Origin: SIAJ01 sp036266155
GTDB taxonomy: Bacteria; Planctomycetota; Planctomycetia; Gemmatales; Gemmataceae
DNA length: 49,842 bases
Assembly (NCBI GenBank): GCA_036266155.1
Contig: DATANR010000418.1
Location: forward strand, 1 to 49,842
Direction: 5' to 3'
Every line of letters starts with the position of its first letter. Within the stretch, counting starts at the first letter, position 1. The translations under genes and the position numbers were made by a program. Under the pieces are notes generated by a model. The model had not been told where the DNA came from and made no database searches. It saw nothing but the letters and a program-made list of their open reading frames with translations. Of the stretch, positions 24,786 through 34,109 are shown one piece after another.

Positions 24786-26396
24786 TCAATCCTTCGCACC
24801 GCCCAGCGTCACGGCGATCTTGTACTTATCGTTGAGATGGGCATGTGCTTGGCTGCCTTCGGTGCTCTTCGGAAACTTGTCGCAGACTTGCTTGAAAACC
24901 TTAATCGCTTGCTCGGTCTTTCCGGCTTCCTCGTGCGTCGCGGCGATCTGGTAGAGCGCCCAAGAAGCATGCGGGGCCGATGACGACATGATCTGGCCGT
25001 AGAGGGCGATCGCCTCGTCGTACTGTTTGAGTCGCCGGTGCGCGGCTGCCATGTGCTGGTAGTTGTGCGGAAAGCGATCGGTGCCGCGATAGGCAGTAAT
25101 CGCGTCTTTCCAGCGCTGGGCGTAGTACAACGTTTCGGCAATCTGGAAGTGATAGTCCTTGGCGTTGGTCGCGTCGGCCACGAGTAATTCTCGATAAACG
25201 GCAATCGCCTGATCGGGCTTGCCGCCCTGGCGATACGCCATCGCGGCTGCCGAGAGCCACTTGCCTGTTGCCTTCATGTCCGACACGGAGAGCCGGCGAT
25301 AGACTTCAACCGCCTTGTCGAATTGGCGTTCCTCGTAATAGCTGTTGGCAATCTGAGATTGGCCCTCGATCGCGTCCTTGAACTTGGCGTAGGTCGTGCG
25401 CGCCTGCTCCATTTGCTTGTTCGCTTTGTGCCACTGCGCGATATGGCCGAGGATTGCGTCGCTAGCCCCAAGTGCAGTCGCCATTTCGTCGTAGACGGCT
25501 TTCTGCTTGTCCGGCTGATGTGCCTGACGACGAACCTCGGCGACGGCGAACCAGGTTTCAAGCGCGGCCGGCTTGGTCTTCTCGTCCTTCAGACCGTTCA
25601 TCGCCTGCACCTTGAGCCAGCCTGTCCCGGCATCGGCCAACTTCTCGCCGAGTTTCTTGGTCGCCTCTTCCATCGCGGCGGTTAGCTCGTTAACTGCTTG
25701 GGGCAACCCGCCGAGGTTTGGGTGCATCAGGTGAACCGGCAACTCGGCTTCCATGCAAGTCGTGGTTAGCGCCTTCAGACCCTCATCAAAATTGCCCGCG
25801 TGGAACGACACGCGGGCAAGCTGACGGGCGGCATTCACACACGGCTCAACCGTCGGCCCCTTGCGTTCGACGTTGTAGGTCAACTCGCGGAGCAACGTCG
25901 TCTGCGTCGTGGCGTCCATTTCCTTGACCGCGATCTCGACGAGATCGAGGCGGGCCATCACGGCCGCGAAGTGCTTCGGATATGTAGTGATTGCTTTCGC
26001 ATAAGCCTTCTTGGCCGGTTTGACATCGCCCATGTCTCGGTAGGTCCGGCCGATGAGGAGGGCCGCGATGGGCGCTTCCGGGGAGTCGGGATAGTAATCG
26101 AGGACCGACTGGTAGCCGTCCTTGATCGCCGCGTTCTGCTTGCGGAGATGGATTTGACAGTGCGACCACTTGAGCTGGGCATAGGGCGCGCCTTCGCTCT
26201 TTTCGTACAGCTTGAGAAACTTCTCGTACTCGTCGGCCGCGACCTTGTACTGCGCTTCGCGATAGAACTTCTCGGCGATATTAAGCTGATAGCGCTCGGC
26301 TTCGCGCAGCTTGGCCCAGCGCTCTACCGCCATCTCGTCGAGCGGGCCAGCGCCCAGCGATGTGGAGAGAACTAACAGCCCCGCAACGGCCATCAT
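24786..26396 (-). CDS. Exported TPR-repeat protein of the DUF4159 operon
   Basis: A 536-residue protein starting MMAVAGLLVLSTSLGAGPL, a short signal peptide. Tetratricopeptide repeats follow over nearly the whole length. N-terminal repeats resemble YbgF/BamD-type units (AEKFYREAQYKVAADEYEKF, then YYPDSPEAPIAALLIGRTYR). The C-terminal repeats end in AHASWALYQIAATHEEAGK-type and KVCDKFPKSTEG-type units. The ATG at 26396 overlaps the DUF4159 gene's stop (ATGA), so translation is coupled. The longer frame from 26555 reads through the DUF4159 gene and is not used. Likely a periplasmic scaffold for the neighbouring membrane proteins; the partner is inferred from the operon only. Confidence 0.85.
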   Translation of the reverse strand: MMAVAGLLVLSTSLGAGPLDEMAVERWAKLREAERYQLNIAEKFYREAQYKVAADEYEKFLKLYEKSEGAPYAQLKWSHCQIHLRKQNAAIKDGYQSVLDYYPDSPEAPIAALLIGRTYRDMGDVKPAKKAYAKAITTYPKHFAAVMARLDLVEIAVKEMDATTQTTLLRELTYNVERKGPTVEPCVNAARQLARVSFHAGNFDEGLKALTTTCMEAELPVHLMHPNLGGLPQAVNELTAAMEEATKKLGEKLADAGTGWLKVQAMNGLKDEKTKPAALETWFAVAEVRRQAHQPDKQKAVYDEMATALGASDAILGHIAQWHKANKQMEQARTTYAKFKDAIEGQSQIANSYYEERQFDKAVEVYRRLSVSDMKATGKWLSAAAMAYRQGGKPDQAIAVYRELLVADATNAKDYHFQIAETLYYAQRWKDAITAYRGTDRFPHNYQHMAAAHRRLKQYDEAIALYGQIMSSSAPHASWALYQIAATHEEAGKTEQAIKVFKQVCDKFPKSTEGSQAHAHLNDKYKIAVTLGGAKD

Positions 26397-27715
26397 GGTT
26401 TTTGCGATTTGAGCCACTTGTTCTTCTCCGACAGCGAGTAAAAGATCACGTTGACGCCGAGCTGATAGCACGATTCGTACACGTCCTTCTTGATGCCGGC
26501 ATGATCGTCGCGCCAGGCGTCGCTCAGGGCGCCGGGGTGATAGTACGCGACCCATCGGCCATCGAGTTTCCAGCCGAGCGGCACGGTGCCGCCGTGCGCG
26601 ACGACCACGGGCAGCATTGGCAAGGCGTAGGGCCGCTGGTGAATGCGATCGTCCCGCGGAACCGCGACGGGCTGGACGCCGGTGATCTCGTTCATGTTGG
26701 CGATGAACGACTGATGGAACCCCGGGCCGCCGTGGTTGTCGCCGAGGATCATGCCGTGTTGTTCGGTCACGTACTGCTTCAGGATCTTCTTGGCCGACGC
26801 ATCGAGCGGCAGCGACTGGTTGCCAGAAATGTAGAGGAGCGGCGGCGCCTTCTGGGCGGGGTAGCGCGGCAGTTGGCCGATGTCGATGTACTCGGTCTCG
26901 TCGGCGACCTTTTGCTTGGTGCGGGCGTGATACTCGGCGAGCATGTTGCGGTCGCCGCCGATGCCGAAGTTGCGATCCCAGCCGCGATCGCCGTGCTTGA
27001 GCCGTACGAATGCCGCTTTGCCCTTGCCGGTCCCGCTGCCAAAGCCGGAGCCATCGCCGTCGCCTTCGCCGGTGGCGCCATCGCCCTGTCCGACCTGATA
27101 GCGATTCTGCGTTTCTTCCGTGAGCTTCACATCAATGTTGTCGATCGGCGGCGCGGCGAACTTGATCGAGCTATAGGGGTTGATGACGTACTTCTTCTTG
27201 ATGACTTTCTGCACCTTGACCGAACTGGCCTGGATCGTGTCCGACCCGCCGCCAGCCGGCAGGTCGTATCCCTCGCTTCCACGCCGAGGGCCCCAATCGA
27301 GGTGAGCGAGAACGTAAATCAACGTGAAAAACAGCGAATAGGCGACCAGCAGCACAAACGACTGGATCAGCCGTGAGCTACGTCGACCATAGTACCAGGC
27401 TGACGGATCGAGCGGGTTCGAAGTCGCGGGTCCGCGTGGATACGCACCGCCGAAGATGACGCCGGGCTGGAAAAGATCGTCGTAGTCGTCGCGCTCATCG
27501 TGGAGATTCGCGTGGGTTCGCCTGGCCTCGAGTCGTCGAGCCTCGCGCTCCACCAAAAACACCGCCCAACAGAGGCCGATGACGAAGAGGATCACCCAGC
27601 CGATCACGTCGACGATGCCATGCCCGCCCCAGATGACCGTGTGGCCAATCCAGAGCAGGGCAAACAGCGCCGAAGGGAGCGCGGCTCGCGTCGGTGTCAG
27701 GCGGAAACGAAGCAC
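26393..27715 (-). CDS. DUF4159 membrane protein
   Basis: A 440-residue protein. Residues about 12-55 hold two hydrophobic segments (LPSALFALLWIGHTVIW and DVIGWVILFVIGLCWAVFLV), and another segment lies near 116-140 (LIQSFVLLVAYSLFFTLIYV). A Gly/Asp-rich linker (GDGATGEGDGDGSGFGSGTG) precedes the DUF4159 domain, which starts AAFVRLKHGDRGWDRNFGIG and contains GDRNMLAEYHARTK. DUF4159 is a GATase-like fold of unknown function usually encoded near MoxR, DUF58 and VWA genes. The GTG at 27715 is the only suitable start close to the first membrane segment. It is 19 bases downstream of the single-TM protein gene and overlaps the TPR gene start by 4 bases, so the three genes form an operon. Confidence 0.88.
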   Translation of the reverse strand: MLRFRLTPTRAALPSALFALLWIGHTVIWGGHGIVDVIGWVILFVIGLCWAVFLVEREARRLEARRTHANLHDERDDYDDLFQPGVIFGGAYPRGPATSNPLDPSAWYYGRRSSRLIQSFVLLVAYSLFFTLIYVLAHLDWGPRRGSEGYDLPAGGGSDTIQASSVKVQKVIKKKYVINPYSSIKFAAPPIDNIDVKLTEETQNRYQVGQGDGATGEGDGDGSGFGSGTGKGKAAFVRLKHGDRGWDRNFGIGGDRNMLAEYHARTKQKVADETEYIDIGQLPRYPAQKAPPLLYISGNQSLPLDASAKKILKQYVTEQHGMILGDNHGGPGFHQSFIANMNEITGVQPVAVPRDDRIHQRPYALPMLPVVVAHGGTVPLGWKLDGRWVAYYHPGALSDAWRDDHAGIKKDVYESCYQLGVNVIFYSLSEKNKWLKSQKP

Positions 27716-27734
27716 GGTGGGATTTCTGACGGGT

Positions 27735-28199
27735 CTACTTCGGGCCCAGTTCCTTGAAGATGTCGTCTTCCTTCTTGTCCAGCGGGTTCACCTTCGGGCT
27801 GCCCGTCTTGACGCCGCTTTCGCCGAGCACGTCCGGCAGGTCCTTGCCCTTGGCCTTCGGCTTGCTTGGATCGGCAGCCGGCGCCTTCGCAGTTTGATCG
27901 CCGGGCGGCGTTGGCGAGGTCGTCGCTGCTGGTGCAGGCTCATTCCCTCCAGACGCCGTCGGCTGCTGGTCGGCCGGCTTGGCCTTGTGAATCAGATAAG
28001 GCACTACCGTCAACGCGACAAACACCACGCCGGTGCCGATGGCCGCCAGCACGAAGGCCTTCAAGAGTCCGCGATCCGACTGGAGCCCGAGCGACTCTTG
28101 CGGACTCCGGGCGCGCAAGTGGCGGAGCGTGTCGAGCACATTGGCCGGGACCGCGGTCTGCCCGTTGAGCGGCTCGCCGTTTGCGAGGGTTGGCTTCAT
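27735..28199 (-). CDS. Single-TM protein with a Pro/Ala/Lys-rich tail
   Basis: A 154-residue protein. About 45 N-terminal residues are followed by one membrane segment (residues about 46-68, LKAFVLAAIGTGVVFVALTV). An extended low-complexity tail rich in Pro, Ala, Lys and Thr then ends DDIFKELGPK. This layout, a short cytoplasmic part, one anchor and a long periplasmic linker, fits a tether. It is the first gene of the minus-strand operon with the DUF4159 and TPR genes. I use the ATG at 28199; the in-frame sequence upstream to 28304 is Arg/Pro-rich and lies in the divergent promoter region. No family is recognised. Confidence 0.7.
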   Translation of the reverse strand: MKPTLANGEPLNGQTAVPANVLDTLRHLRARSPQESLGLQSDRGLLKAFVLAAIGTGVVFVALTVVPYLIHKAKPADQQPTASGGNEPAPAATTSPTPPGDQTAKAPAADPSKPKAKGKDLPDVLGESGVKTGSPKVNPLDKKEDDIFKELGPK

Positions 28200-28644
28200 G
28201 GAAGTCAGGTCAGCAAGGTGAAGCGGGGGCGGGAGAGAACGTACTTGGAATAGTCTACCGTGGAACCGCGGCCGCAACAATAAGGAGGGACGGATTCGTT
28301 TCACGGGACGCCAGGATTCCTCTGCCGCCGCGCCCCACCCCTGTTCCAGACGAATTCTACTTTTCCAGAATCAACACTTTTTTCCTGGACAAATCGCGCC
28401 AAATACACGAAACTCACCGCCGGTTATTTCGATTGTCGATCAGCTGAAGCCCTGATGGTTGGCGACGTTGCGTCCACCGTCCATTCATTTCAACTCGTTG
28501 CAATTAATTCACGCAATACAACTTTCAAAAGACGCCCATTGCGATTGCACTTAGCCGGTGCCTGCTTGCCTCTGCCGGCTGGATCAGTCATACTGTCCGG
28601 AACCCTGTCATTCGACCGACTCGCAGTTCCAAGGAATGCCAACG
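28200..28644. other. Divergent intergenic region
   Basis: 445 bases between the DUF4159 operon and the large repeat protein gene, which are read away from each other. It is more AT-rich than its surroundings near 28350-28550, as expected for promoters. I found no convincing -35/-10 pair, no strong hairpin and no gene. The only assignable site is AAGGA at 28631-28635, the ribosome binding site of the plus-strand gene. Confidence 0.5.
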
Positions 28645-31600
28645 ATGCCGCGCCGATGTGCATTGCGCTTTGAGACCTTCGAGGATCGCATCCAACCCGC
28701 GGTCGCCATTTTGCCAAGCAATGCGAGCGGTAATGGATATGCCGCACTCGATTTCAACTCGAGCGGCGGCTATGTGCCTCCGGACACCTCTGGGGCCGCC
28801 GGACCGAACGCCTACATTGAAACGGTTAACCAGGAAGTGGCGCTCTACGGGAACAAGTCGACCGGAGGCTCGCCCCAACTCGACTCGCTGGACCACTTCT
28901 GGCGTACGGTCGGGGGCCTGCCCCACATTAGCGGCTCGGCCTTTTTTTCCGATCCGATTGTGGTGTACGACGAGAAGATAAGTCGGTTCATCATCGGCGA
29001 CCAGGACGTCGATTTCACCAACCACGTGAGCAACTTCGACATTGCGGTTTCAAAATCGAACAACCCCACGACGCTCACGACTGCCGACTGGCGCTTCTAT
29101 ACCGTCACCACCACGCAAGCGAACTTCGATGCCGACTATCCCGGCAACTTCGGCTACAACGCCGACGCTTTCGTGTTTACCCTGAACATGTTTCCGGTTA
29201 GCACCGGTGCTCACGTCCAGGTCGTGTCCGTCAATGCGGCTGACCTTCTGGCCGGTGTCACTCAGGCCAACCTGCACACCTTCTCGAACAACGTCAGTTC
29301 ATTTAGTCTCCGTCCCGCAACGATGCATGATGCGGTCGCTGGCGACCCCATGTGGCTGGTCGGCCAAGGCGGCACCAACTCCATCAACGTGTTCAAGATG
29401 ACGAACGTCCTCTCGAACAGCGCGACCATTACGGGCACGGGCATCGGCGTCACCGCCTACTCAGGGGCAAATTCGCCGTTGAATCCCAACGGTACGACCG
29501 TCACGACGAACATCGATTCGCGGATCCAGAGGGCCGCGGTCTCCGGCGGCCATCTGGTTGCCGCGCACGCGGTGGGGAACGGTTCGACGGAAAACGACAT
29601 TCAGTGGTACGATTTCAACGTTACCGGGGCGACGCCGACGTTGTTCCAGCAGGGCCGTGTCAGCGGCGGTAATAAGGTCTATCTCGAATACCCCGCGATC
29701 GACATCAATGCCGCCGGCCAGATCGGCTTGACCTACATGCGCGTCGGGAACGATACCGGCACGGACTTCATGTCGATGTACGTGACCGGCCGCAACCCCA
29801 GTAACGCGGCCGGGACGATGCAGACGCCGCTCTTGGTGCCCGCCGGCACCGGCGTGGCGAATTACGACGACTTCGCGAGCGGCGGACGAGCCGGCGATCT
29901 TGCCGGGATCAACGTCGATCCGGTCAACGGCACCTTCTGGGCCGTCAATGAGTTCGCCAATACCGAGCCTAGCGCCAACTGGGGCACGGCCGTTGCCAAT
30001 TTCGCGTTACCGCCGATCGTCTCCGGCGGCGTGACCTCAGCGGTTGCCAACACGACTTACGGGGTTAGCTCCGTCATCCCGATCACGGTCACCTTCAATA
30101 CTCCCGTAACGGTTTCCACAGTCGGGGGCACGCCGTCTCTCGCTTTGAATGCCGGCGGCGGAGCGTCGGCGGTTTTCGCCAGCGGCAGCGGGACCAACGT
30201 TCTGACCTTTAATTACACGGTTGTAGCTGGACAGACATCGGCCGACCTGGACTATACCTCGACCTCGGCTTTGACCCTCAACGGCGGGACGATCAAGGAC
30301 TCGGCGACGGCCTTGGCCGCTGATTTGACGCTGGCCAGTCCCGGCGCGACGGGATCGCTCGGCAACAGCAAGAACATCGTCATCGACACGGGCGTTCCCA
30401 CGGTGACGAACGTGACGTCCACGACCGCGAACGGTGCGTATGGGGCCGGCGCCGTGGTTGCGATTACGATCACATTTAGCACGTCGGTAGCCGTCACGGG
30501 GACGCCGTTGCTTGCCCTCAACTCGGGCGGGACAGCGAGTTACTTCAGCGGGACCGGGACGCCCGCGCTGACTTTCAGTTACACGGTCGTTGCCGGCGAT
30601 ACGACGGGTGGCGCTCACCTCGACTACCCTTCGACGGGTGCCCTGACGCTCAATGGTGGAACGATCAAGAACAGCTCGAACGGGAGCAATGCCACTTTGA
30701 CGCTTCCGTCGCCGGGCGGCGTCGGTTCGCTCGGGGCCAACAAGAACATCGTCATCGACACGACGGTTCCGGCCGTGAGCAACGTGACCTCCACGACTGC
30801 CAACGGGACCTATGGCAAAGGAACGGTGATACCGATCACCATCGCTTTCACGAAGGCGGTGGACGTTACTGGAACACCATTGCTTACACTCAACTCCGGT
30901 GGGACCGCGAGTTACGCGAGCGGAAGCGGGACGACGACGCTGACGTTCAACTACACGGTCGGGGTTGGCGACACGACCAATGGCTTGCACTTGGACTTCA
31001 CTACAACCACGGCCCTCACGCTCAATAGCGGGACGATTTTGGACCACTTGACGAGTGTCAATGCCGTCCTGACCTTGCCGTCTCCTGGTGCGGCTGGTTC
31101 GCTCGGGGCCAACAAGTCCATCATCATTGATGCCGTGCCGGCGCTGGCGACCAACATTACCTCCACCAATGCCGACGGGACGTATGGCTTCGGTCAAACG
31201 ATCACGATCAAAGTGACCTTCAGTCATTCCGTGGCGGTGACCGGAACGCCGTTGCTGGCATTGAACTCCAGCGCGACAGCCAGCGCCAGCTACGTCAGCG
31301 GAACCGGAACCAACACGATCACGTTTACCTTCACTGTTGGACTAACCGATGTTGCCGCGGATCTGGACTATGCGTCTATCGGCGCCCTTACGCTCAATGG
31401 CGGTACGATCACCGACCAATTCAACAGTGTGCCGGCCAATTTGACGCTGCCGGCGCCTGGATCGGCTTTGTCATTGGGCGGCAACAAGAATCTGGTCATC
31501 GACGGCACCCCGGCGAAGCCTTCGAATATCACTTCGGCGGTGGCGGACGGGACCTACCACATCACGAACGTCATCCCAATCACCATGACGTTCACCAAGC

Positions 31601-32394
31601 CAGTGGTCGTATCCACGACGTTCGGCGTGCCGACTCTGGCGCTGAATTCCGGCGGGCTTGCAACTTACACTGGCGGCAACGGGACATTCACGACGTTGAC
31701 CTTCAGCTACACGATCGCGGCGGGTCAGAACTCGGCCGATCTGGATTACAGTTCCATTTCGGCTTTGGCGTTGAATGGCGGAAGCATCAAAGATCAGGCG
31801 AGCAACACGGCGGCCACGTTGACGTTGCCTGCCCCCAGTACAGCCGGTTCACTCAGCGCCAACAAGGACATTCTTGTGGATACGATCGGGCCCGCGGTCG
31901 TCTCGTACAAGGTGCTCTTCGGGTCCAAGTCGTATGACCTGGTCGGGTCCGGACGGTTCGATGTGCCGTGGACCGTGACTGGAATCCAGGTGGTATTCAA
32001 TCGGGCAGTGGCGTCGGGCAATATCCACAGCTTGTCCGGGTTGACGGCCACGTCGCTCACTGGGCTTGGCACCTCGACCTTGACCTTCAAGTTCGCCGCG
32101 ATCATCAAGGGGCAATTCAATACCAGCCTGGTTTCGACCGGAGCCGACGCCCTGAAGGACGCGGCCGGGAACACGATCGTCGCCTTCTCCCATGCGCTCA
32201 ATGTGCTGAACGGGGATTTTAACGACGATCACAAGGTAGACCTGGCGGATGAGAATGGCGTGCGCGCCGCCGTTCCGGCGCCGTTCTCGATCAACCCGCC
32301 GTACAACATCTTCGCGGACATGAACGGCGACGGGTCGATCAACCTCACGGACGTGGGCATCGTTCACAAACGACGCGGGACAACGTTGCCGTAA
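28645..32394 (+). CDS. Giant repeat surface protein with C-terminal dockerin-like domain
   Basis: A 1249-residue predicted extracellular protein. The N-terminus has the motif RFETFEDRIQPAVAIL, a variant of the planctomycete surface motif. Residues about 20-455 form a beta-rich, propeller-like domain (VPPDTSGAAGPNAYIETVNQ near its start). Residues about 460-1080 are five tandem Ig-like repeats, each starting like VTSTTANGTYG and ending NKNIVIDT. Their spacing in the DNA is 381, 372, 372 and 372 bases. After a sixth divergent module, residues about 1190-1249 contain two EF-hand-like loops (GDFNDDHKVDLADENGV and ADMNGDGSINLTDVGIV), fitting a type I dockerin. The ATG at 28645 has AAGGA 9 bases upstream; an ATG 9 bases earlier has no spacing. 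Confidence 0.87.
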   Translation: MPRRCALRFETFEDRIQPAVAILPSNASGNGYAALDFNSSGGYVPPDTSGAAGPNAYIETVNQEVALYGNKSTGGSPQLDSLDHFWRTVGGLPHISGSAFFSDPIVVYDEKISRFIIGDQDVDFTNHVSNFDIAVSKSNNPTTLTTADWRFYTVTTTQANFDADYPGNFGYNADAFVFTLNMFPVSTGAHVQVVSVNAADLLAGVTQANLHTFSNNVSSFSLRPATMHDAVAGDPMWLVGQGGTNSINVFKMTNVLSNSATITGTGIGVTAYSGANSPLNPNGTTVTTNIDSRIQRAAVSGGHLVAAHAVGNGSTENDIQWYDFNVTGATPTLFQQGRVSGGNKVYLEYPAIDINAAGQIGLTYMRVGNDTGTDFMSMYVTGRNPSNAAGTMQTPLLVPAGTGVANYDDFASGGRAGDLAGINVDPVNGTFWAVNEFANTEPSANWGTAVANFALPPIVSGGVTSAVANTTYGVSSVIPITVTFNTPVTVSTVGGTPSLALNAGGGASAVFASGSGTNVLTFNYTVVAGQTSADLDYTSTSALTLNGGTIKDSATALAADLTLASPGATGSLGNSKNIVIDTGVPTVTNVTSTTANGAYGAGAVVAITITFSTSVAVTGTPLLALNSGGTASYFSGTGTPALTFSYTVVAGDTTGGAHLDYPSTGALTLNGGTIKNSSNGSNATLTLPSPGGVGSLGANKNIVIDTTVPAVSNVTSTTANGTYGKGTVIPITIAFTKAVDVTGTPLLTLNSGGTASYASGSGTTTLTFNYTVGVGDTTNGLHLDFTTTTALTLNSGTILDHLTSVNAVLTLPSPGAAGSLGANKSIIIDAVPALATNITSTNADGTYGFGQTITIKVTFSHSVAVTGTPLLALNSSATASASYVSGTGTNTITFTFTVGLTDVAADLDYASIGALTLNGGTITDQFNSVPANLTLPAPGSALSLGGNKNLVIDGTPAKPSNITSAVADGTYHITNVIPITMTFTKPVVVSTTFGVPTLALNSGGLATYTGGNGTFTTLTFSYTIAAGQNSADLDYSSISALALNGGSIKDQASNTAATLTLPAPSTAGSLSANKDILVDTIGPAVVSYKVLFGSKSYDLVGSGRFDVPWTVTGIQVVFNRAVASGNIHSLSGLTATSLTGLGTSTLTFKFAAIIKGQFNTSLVSTGADALKDAAGNTIVAFSHALNVLNGDFNDDHKVDLADENGVRAAVPAPFSINPPYNIFADMNGDGSINLTDVGIVHKRRGTTLP

Positions 32395-32438
32395 GGACAA
32401 CATTGAGAGACGGCGGCTAGTGCTCCGTCTGCCCTTAG

Positions 32439-32504
32439 AAGGTGGGTTCGTGCAAGCGGAGACCGAAGCGCAGCGAGGGCGACGCAGCACCTGCCCACCC
32501 TTTT
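32439..32504 (+). terminator. Imperfect hairpin ending in a T-run after the giant repeat gene
   Basis: AAGGTGGG...GTGC (32439-32453) pairs imperfectly with GCAC...CCCACC-CTT (32487-32502), and four T residues follow. It sits 45 bases after the stop of the large surface-protein gene and before the DUF1559 gene. The inner part shares a GC-rich core with 23135-23159. It may be a terminator or a dispersed repeat that acts as one. Confidence 0.5.
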
Positions 32505-32557
32505 GACTTGGACGCACTATTCGTGTTTTTTCATCGCCTGCGAATTGGATTGAGGGC

Positions 32558-33538
32558 ATGAGAACCCGGCGGGCATTCACGCTGATTGAACTGCTGGTGG
32601 TAATCGCCATCATCGCCTTGATTGTCGGCTTGCTGCTCCCTGCCGTTCAGAAGGTTCGGGAGGCGGCCAATCGGATCAAGTGCCAGAACAACTTGAAGCA
32701 GATCGGTCTGGCGATCCATGGTTTTCACGACGAGAATGACCGCTTCCCGCCCGCTTACGTTTGGGTCGATCCGACACAACGCGCTCTGCAGTCCCCGCAT
32801 CCAAACTTATACGACCACCCGCCGGGAATCACGTACACGCAGCCGAACTGGCCCGGCTGGGGATGGGCGGCGTTCCTCCTGCCGTACATCGAGCAGGACA
32901 ACGTGTTCCGCACGATTAACTTCGACGCCCCGACGATCGGAACTCAGGGCGCCATCGCGCGCAACACGCCGATCAAGCTGTATACGTGCCCGTCCGACTA
33001 CGCCACCGGCCTCTTTAGTGTGTTCACGCTGTTCGCCCAACCGGTGGCAGACACCTACACGAACAGTTACGTCGCTTGCTACGGATCGGGCTACACCGGA
33101 TTGAGGTCAGCCGACCTTTCGATCGTGTTGATTCCTGGTCAAGGCGATGGCATATTTGTCCGCAACGGGCGGTTCCGGATTGCGGATGTCACCGACGGAT
33201 TGTCGAACACCATCGCTATTGGTGAACGTGCAGCGCTCTTCGCTAAGGCGCCTTGGGTCGGAGTGTTGGATCAAGGTACAATCCGCACGACTCCGGGGGC
33301 CCCGCTCAGTCATTCGCTGATTCACCCGGCGCCGGTGATGGTGATGGCCCGGATCGCCGGCAAGCCCTTGAATGATCCGCGCTCGGAGCCCTATGAATTC
33401 TTCACGCCGCACCCGGCCGGGATGAATACCCTCTTCGCCGATGGCTCCGTGCATCTCATTCACCAGTCCATCGATCTCGACGTCTTCCGGGCCTTGGCGA
33501 CCCGAGCGAGCGGCGAGTCCGTGACCATTCCCGATTGA
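32558..33538 (+). CDS. DUF1559 type II-like pseudopilin
   Basis: A 326-residue planctomycete pseudopilin-like protein. The N-terminus is a textbook prepilin peptidase site and helix: RRAFTLIELLVVIAIIALIV, with cleavage before Phe and methylation expected there. After the helix come QKVREAANRIKCQNNLKQIG and a DUF1559 beta-rich domain (WGWAAFLLPYIEQD, VTDGLSNTIAIGER, and FADGSVHLI near the C-terminus). Such proteins are made in large paralogous sets in planctomycetes and are thought to be secreted through a type II- or type IV-pilus-like system. Their role is not established. No prepilin peptidase gene is in the window. The lipoprotein gene begins 4 bases after the stop. Confidence 0.92.
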   Translation: MRTRRAFTLIELLVVIAIIALIVGLLLPAVQKVREAANRIKCQNNLKQIGLAIHGFHDENDRFPPAYVWVDPTQRALQSPHPNLYDHPPGITYTQPNWPGWGWAAFLLPYIEQDNVFRTINFDAPTIGTQGAIARNTPIKLYTCPSDYATGLFSVFTLFAQPVADTYTNSYVACYGSGYTGLRSADLSIVLIPGQGDGIFVRNGRFRIADVTDGLSNTIAIGERAALFAKAPWVGVLDQGTIRTTPGAPLSHSLIHPAPVMVMARIAGKPLNDPRSEPYEFFTPHPAGMNTLFADGSVHLIHQSIDLDVFRALATRASGESVTIPD

Positions 33539-33542
33539 TTCC

Positions 33543-34109
33543 ATGTGCGTCCGACCGATCGCCGTTGGGTTGCCGGCCTTGGTGCTCGCGATTGTTTGTG
33601 CCGCCTGCTCCAATCGTCTCAAGGCCCCACCGTTGACCAACGACGCCGTCTTTCATGATGATGCGATCGGATTGCGCTTTCTGGTCCCCTCGGGTTGGGC
33701 GATGCAATCGCGCGAAGTTGTTCCTGTCGGTCCGTTGCCGCGGACGATCATTGTCGTTTCTTACGCGGGTCCTGCGGGGCCGAACCTGGCCACGCTGGAA
33801 CTCGTTGCGGCCGACGTGCCGGCGGAAGCCGATCTTGAGCGGTTTCTCAGCGAGAATGGGCCGGGGAACGACCAGTGGACGTCCCTGCCCCCGAGCAAGG
33901 CCATCATCGTGAACGGCGCCGAAGCAATCCGCTTCGCGCAAAGTCGAATGCAGGGGAAAAATGAAATTCGGCGTGAAGTGACGGCATTCCGTCGCGGTGC
34001 CCGTGTGTACTTCTTCGTACTCGCATTCCCATCGGCCGACGCCGACGTCGGCGACGCGGCCCGCAAGACTGTCGAGAGCGTCACCTGGACGAAATCATCG
34101 GGTTCGTGA
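33543..34109 (+). CDS. Small lipoprotein-like exported protein
   Basis: A 188-residue exported protein with a lipoprotein-type signal sequence (LPALVLAIVCAACS). Cys22 (AAC) is the likely lipidation site, though the lipobox is not ideal. The mature part opens FHDDAIGLRFLVPSGWAM, a pattern seen in PsbP/DcrB (DUF1795)-like domains. These are small alpha/beta proteins anchored at the periplasmic face of a membrane. The assignment is by pattern only. It begins 4 bases after the DUF1559 stop and is probably co-transcribed with it. Confidence 0.72.
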   Translation: MCVRPIAVGLPALVLAIVCAACSNRLKAPPLTNDAVFHDDAIGLRFLVPSGWAMQSREVVPVGPLPRTIIVVSYAGPAGPNLATLELVAADVPAEADLERFLSENGPGNDQWTSLPPSKAIIVNGAEAIRFAQSRMQGKNEIRREVTAFRRGARVYFFVLAFPSADADVGDAARKTVESVTWTKSSGS

